From Penelope pileata (lineage: Eukaryota > Chordata > Aves > Galliformes > Cracidae): a stretch of 64,000 nt of DNA. Shown here one piece after another: positions 62,301-64,000 of this stretch; the stretch's first letter is position 1, and each line of letters begins with the position of its first letter. The notes beneath the pieces were generated by a model. That model saw only the letters and a program-made list of their open reading frames with translations, ran no database searches and was not told the DNA's origin. The position numbers and the translations under genes are program-made. The stretch spans positions 1,484,230 to 1,548,229 of the forward strand of contig WBMW01000582.1 in NCBI GenBank assembly GCA_013396635.1. The letters run 5' to 3'.

Positions 62301-64000
62301 TAGCGATGCTTTACTTATTTTTTTCTTTTACCTGACAGCTTTTTTTTTTTCCTGATAGGTCAGTCAGGAGTGATTCCAGGCAGTGCACCTGTAACATAGC
62401 CCCTTAATAACAAATCATCTGTATAAGGAAACACTCACATGGACAGTTAATACTAACAGAAGCAGTGTGTTATAGAAATTTCTAAACTAAAATTTAATAA
62501 TATGTATAGATATTATAGCAACAGAGAGCCAGTATGATGACACAGGTTACTGGAAGTGGTTACAAAACATTCTTAGGCCAATAGGAGAAAGTTCCTAGGC
62601 TAATGAAAATAGAATCAATGTTTTTGACTTCATATTTTTCTTAATCTTTAGGAATTTTCTGTCGGAAAATCTTTGCATTATTTAAATTTTTTATGCTATG
62701 TATTAAAATACTTGCATCTTAGCAAATGTTAATACTTATTACACTCTTTACAATATGATAGTAGAAAAGTTTGTGAAAGCTTATCTCTGGGATATTCCAG
62801 CAGATTTCAGCTTTAATATTGATTTGGTTTAAAAGATTTTTTGCATTGCCTCTGGAGCTTATTTATCATGCCTACTTTTAAGAGGATAAAACTGATTAAC
62901 AGATTAGTAATAAATTAGTATTTTGGCAAGATTAGAAGCAAAATGGCATAGTATTTCCTTTACATTCAAATGGCCTTCTAGGACTGAAAAGGATCTATGT
63001 TATCATCTGCTTCTCCAGACAATCATATCATTCATCTTGTGTCATAAAATTGCCAAACTTGACTTTTTAATAAGGCTTGTTGTTCTGCTCCTGAGACTTT
63101 AGTCGGAAAAGCTACCCAAACAATAAATTTCTTTGAAACTGAGGAATCCTCTTTAGGTATGCAGCCTGAGTTCCTAAGTGGCTGGTACTCGGTTCTGCTG
63201 GGCTGTTTCTTGGTTTTGCTTTCTCTTTTCCTTCTGTTCAGAATCTTGATACGTGTGTAGGCCAATGCTATTTTCCCTTTCAGGTTCATTTAGCCAGGTT
63301 AACCAAACAAAGCTCAGTCTGTTCCCATAAGATATATTGCCCATTTCCCTCATCATATTAGTTTTATTTTCTTTCTATCTCATTTTAAAATTTTATTTGT
63401 TTTCTAACAGTGAATTGTACGGACTGTGCGTTGTGCCACATTACAAATAGATTCCTCTTCTATTGAATATGCCAAGAACCTTGGGTGTAGATGTGTAGAC
63501 TTTTTGGGGGAAACACACATCCGTTTTATTCTTATATTTTACACTTCGTTAAGATTAAATGTGATGTTGTACTTCTTGGGAAAAGTCCATGAGTTACAAT
63601 ATCAGAATTTAATCTGACCTTCAGTCCTTATGTGATGTGTTTCAAGAAGGTGTTTTCTATCTGATCTCTACTATAAATTACCAAAAATCTTTTGATTTCA
63701 GCAGAAATCTTCTGCTTTTGATTATGACACAATTTCTTTGTGAGAGGTCAGACAGCCCTTGTTTAACAATATAGCAAGATGGCTTCTCCAGGATATGATG
63801 AGGCAAAGTGTTTGTCTAATTTAGTAATTGTGAACATGAAAGTTGTTTCTAAAAATTTATGGTGAATTCAAAAGAGGGTGAAAAGGGTTGCTCAACATAC
63901 GCTCCTCTTTTTTGAGTTGCTATTCTAAATATATTTGCCATAAGTGTTTTATAACTTCTGATTGCGGGGTAGTACTTGTACTGGTTATGCATTTGAATTG
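59346..64000. other. Intronic stretch to the window end, nothing recognised
   Basis: AT-rich intron DNA. Simple features only: a 14-bp exact tandem pair at 59938-59965, TA/CA-rich sequence near 60280-60315, and A-rich runs near 61313 and T-rich near 62339. No exon, RNA gene or transposon recognised. Confidence 0.5.
59938..59965 (+). repeat. 14-bp exact tandem duplication
   Basis: GATCATTATTTAGT occurs twice with no spacer. Confidence 0.95.

Larger units (their letters stand above)
16741..64000 (+). other. PRKD1: PRKD1 intron 1 (continues past the window)
   Basis: After the exon 1 donor I found no sequence encoding the next PRKD1 block (CGFYGMYDK). The whole remainder is therefore read as intron 1, at least 47 kb long. 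PRKD1 is known for a very long first intron in mammals. The content is transposon remnants, simple repeats and unique AT-rich DNA, described in separate entries. Confidence 0.8.

Noticed and set aside
16741..64000. PRKD1 exon 2
   Set aside because: Looked for the block encoding CGFYGMYDKILLF next to an acceptor; none seen by eye. A translated search would settle it.
1..64000. Bacterial-type systems, CRISPR arrays, tRNA or rRNA genes
   Set aside because: No spaced direct-repeat arrays, no gene clusters and no recognisable tRNA or rRNA sequence; composition and repeats are those of a bird nuclear genome.

Overview
This is vertebrate nuclear DNA, very probably from a bird. The evidence is many CR1 LINE 3' ends with the ATTCTATGAT tail, an avian-type ERVL-like solo LTR, and four copies of a short mariner-derived element matching the galliform Galluhop family as I remember it. 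Galluhop points to a galliform, but I cannot name the species. Most of the window is AT-rich, non-coding and full of chance open frames. I see no operon, CRISPR array, phage or bacterial-style system.

The only confident coding sequence is the first coding exon of PRKD1 (protein kinase D1), + strand, about 16585-16740. It ends in a clean phase-0 splice donor and lies in a GC-rich CpG island (about 15690-17390) that should hold the promoter. Bases 1 to about 15690 are upstream intergenic DNA. Everything after 16740 is PRKD1 intron 1, and exon 2 was not found. The island is badly assembled. It holds a 363-base N gap, two single Ns, and a 48-base near-duplicate that sits before the gap and again exactly at its 3' edge. 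No in-frame ATG exists between the gap and the conserved protein block, so the true start codon is missing or damaged in this sequence.

The intron carries most of the recognisable history. There are CR1 copies near 21.4, 26.1, 29.3, 36.1-36.6 (one CR1 inserted in reverse inside another), 46.7, 48.1-48.7 and 59.3 kb. A 515-bp solo LTR at 29506-30020 is flanked by a perfect 5-bp target duplication. Mariner-derived copies lie near 6.6 (upstream of the gene), 33.4, 37.8 and 53.4 kb, all in the same orientation. A possible decayed minus-strand retrocopy lies at about 33.9-36.0 kb. Two diverged copies of a repeat I cannot name are at 47.6 and 50.6 kb. A run of three adjacent perfect hairpins at 58150-58201 is unexplained.

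No undescribed gene system was found. The most useful observations are assembly problems at the PRKD1 start, the datable transposon insertions, and a few unexplained sequence structures.
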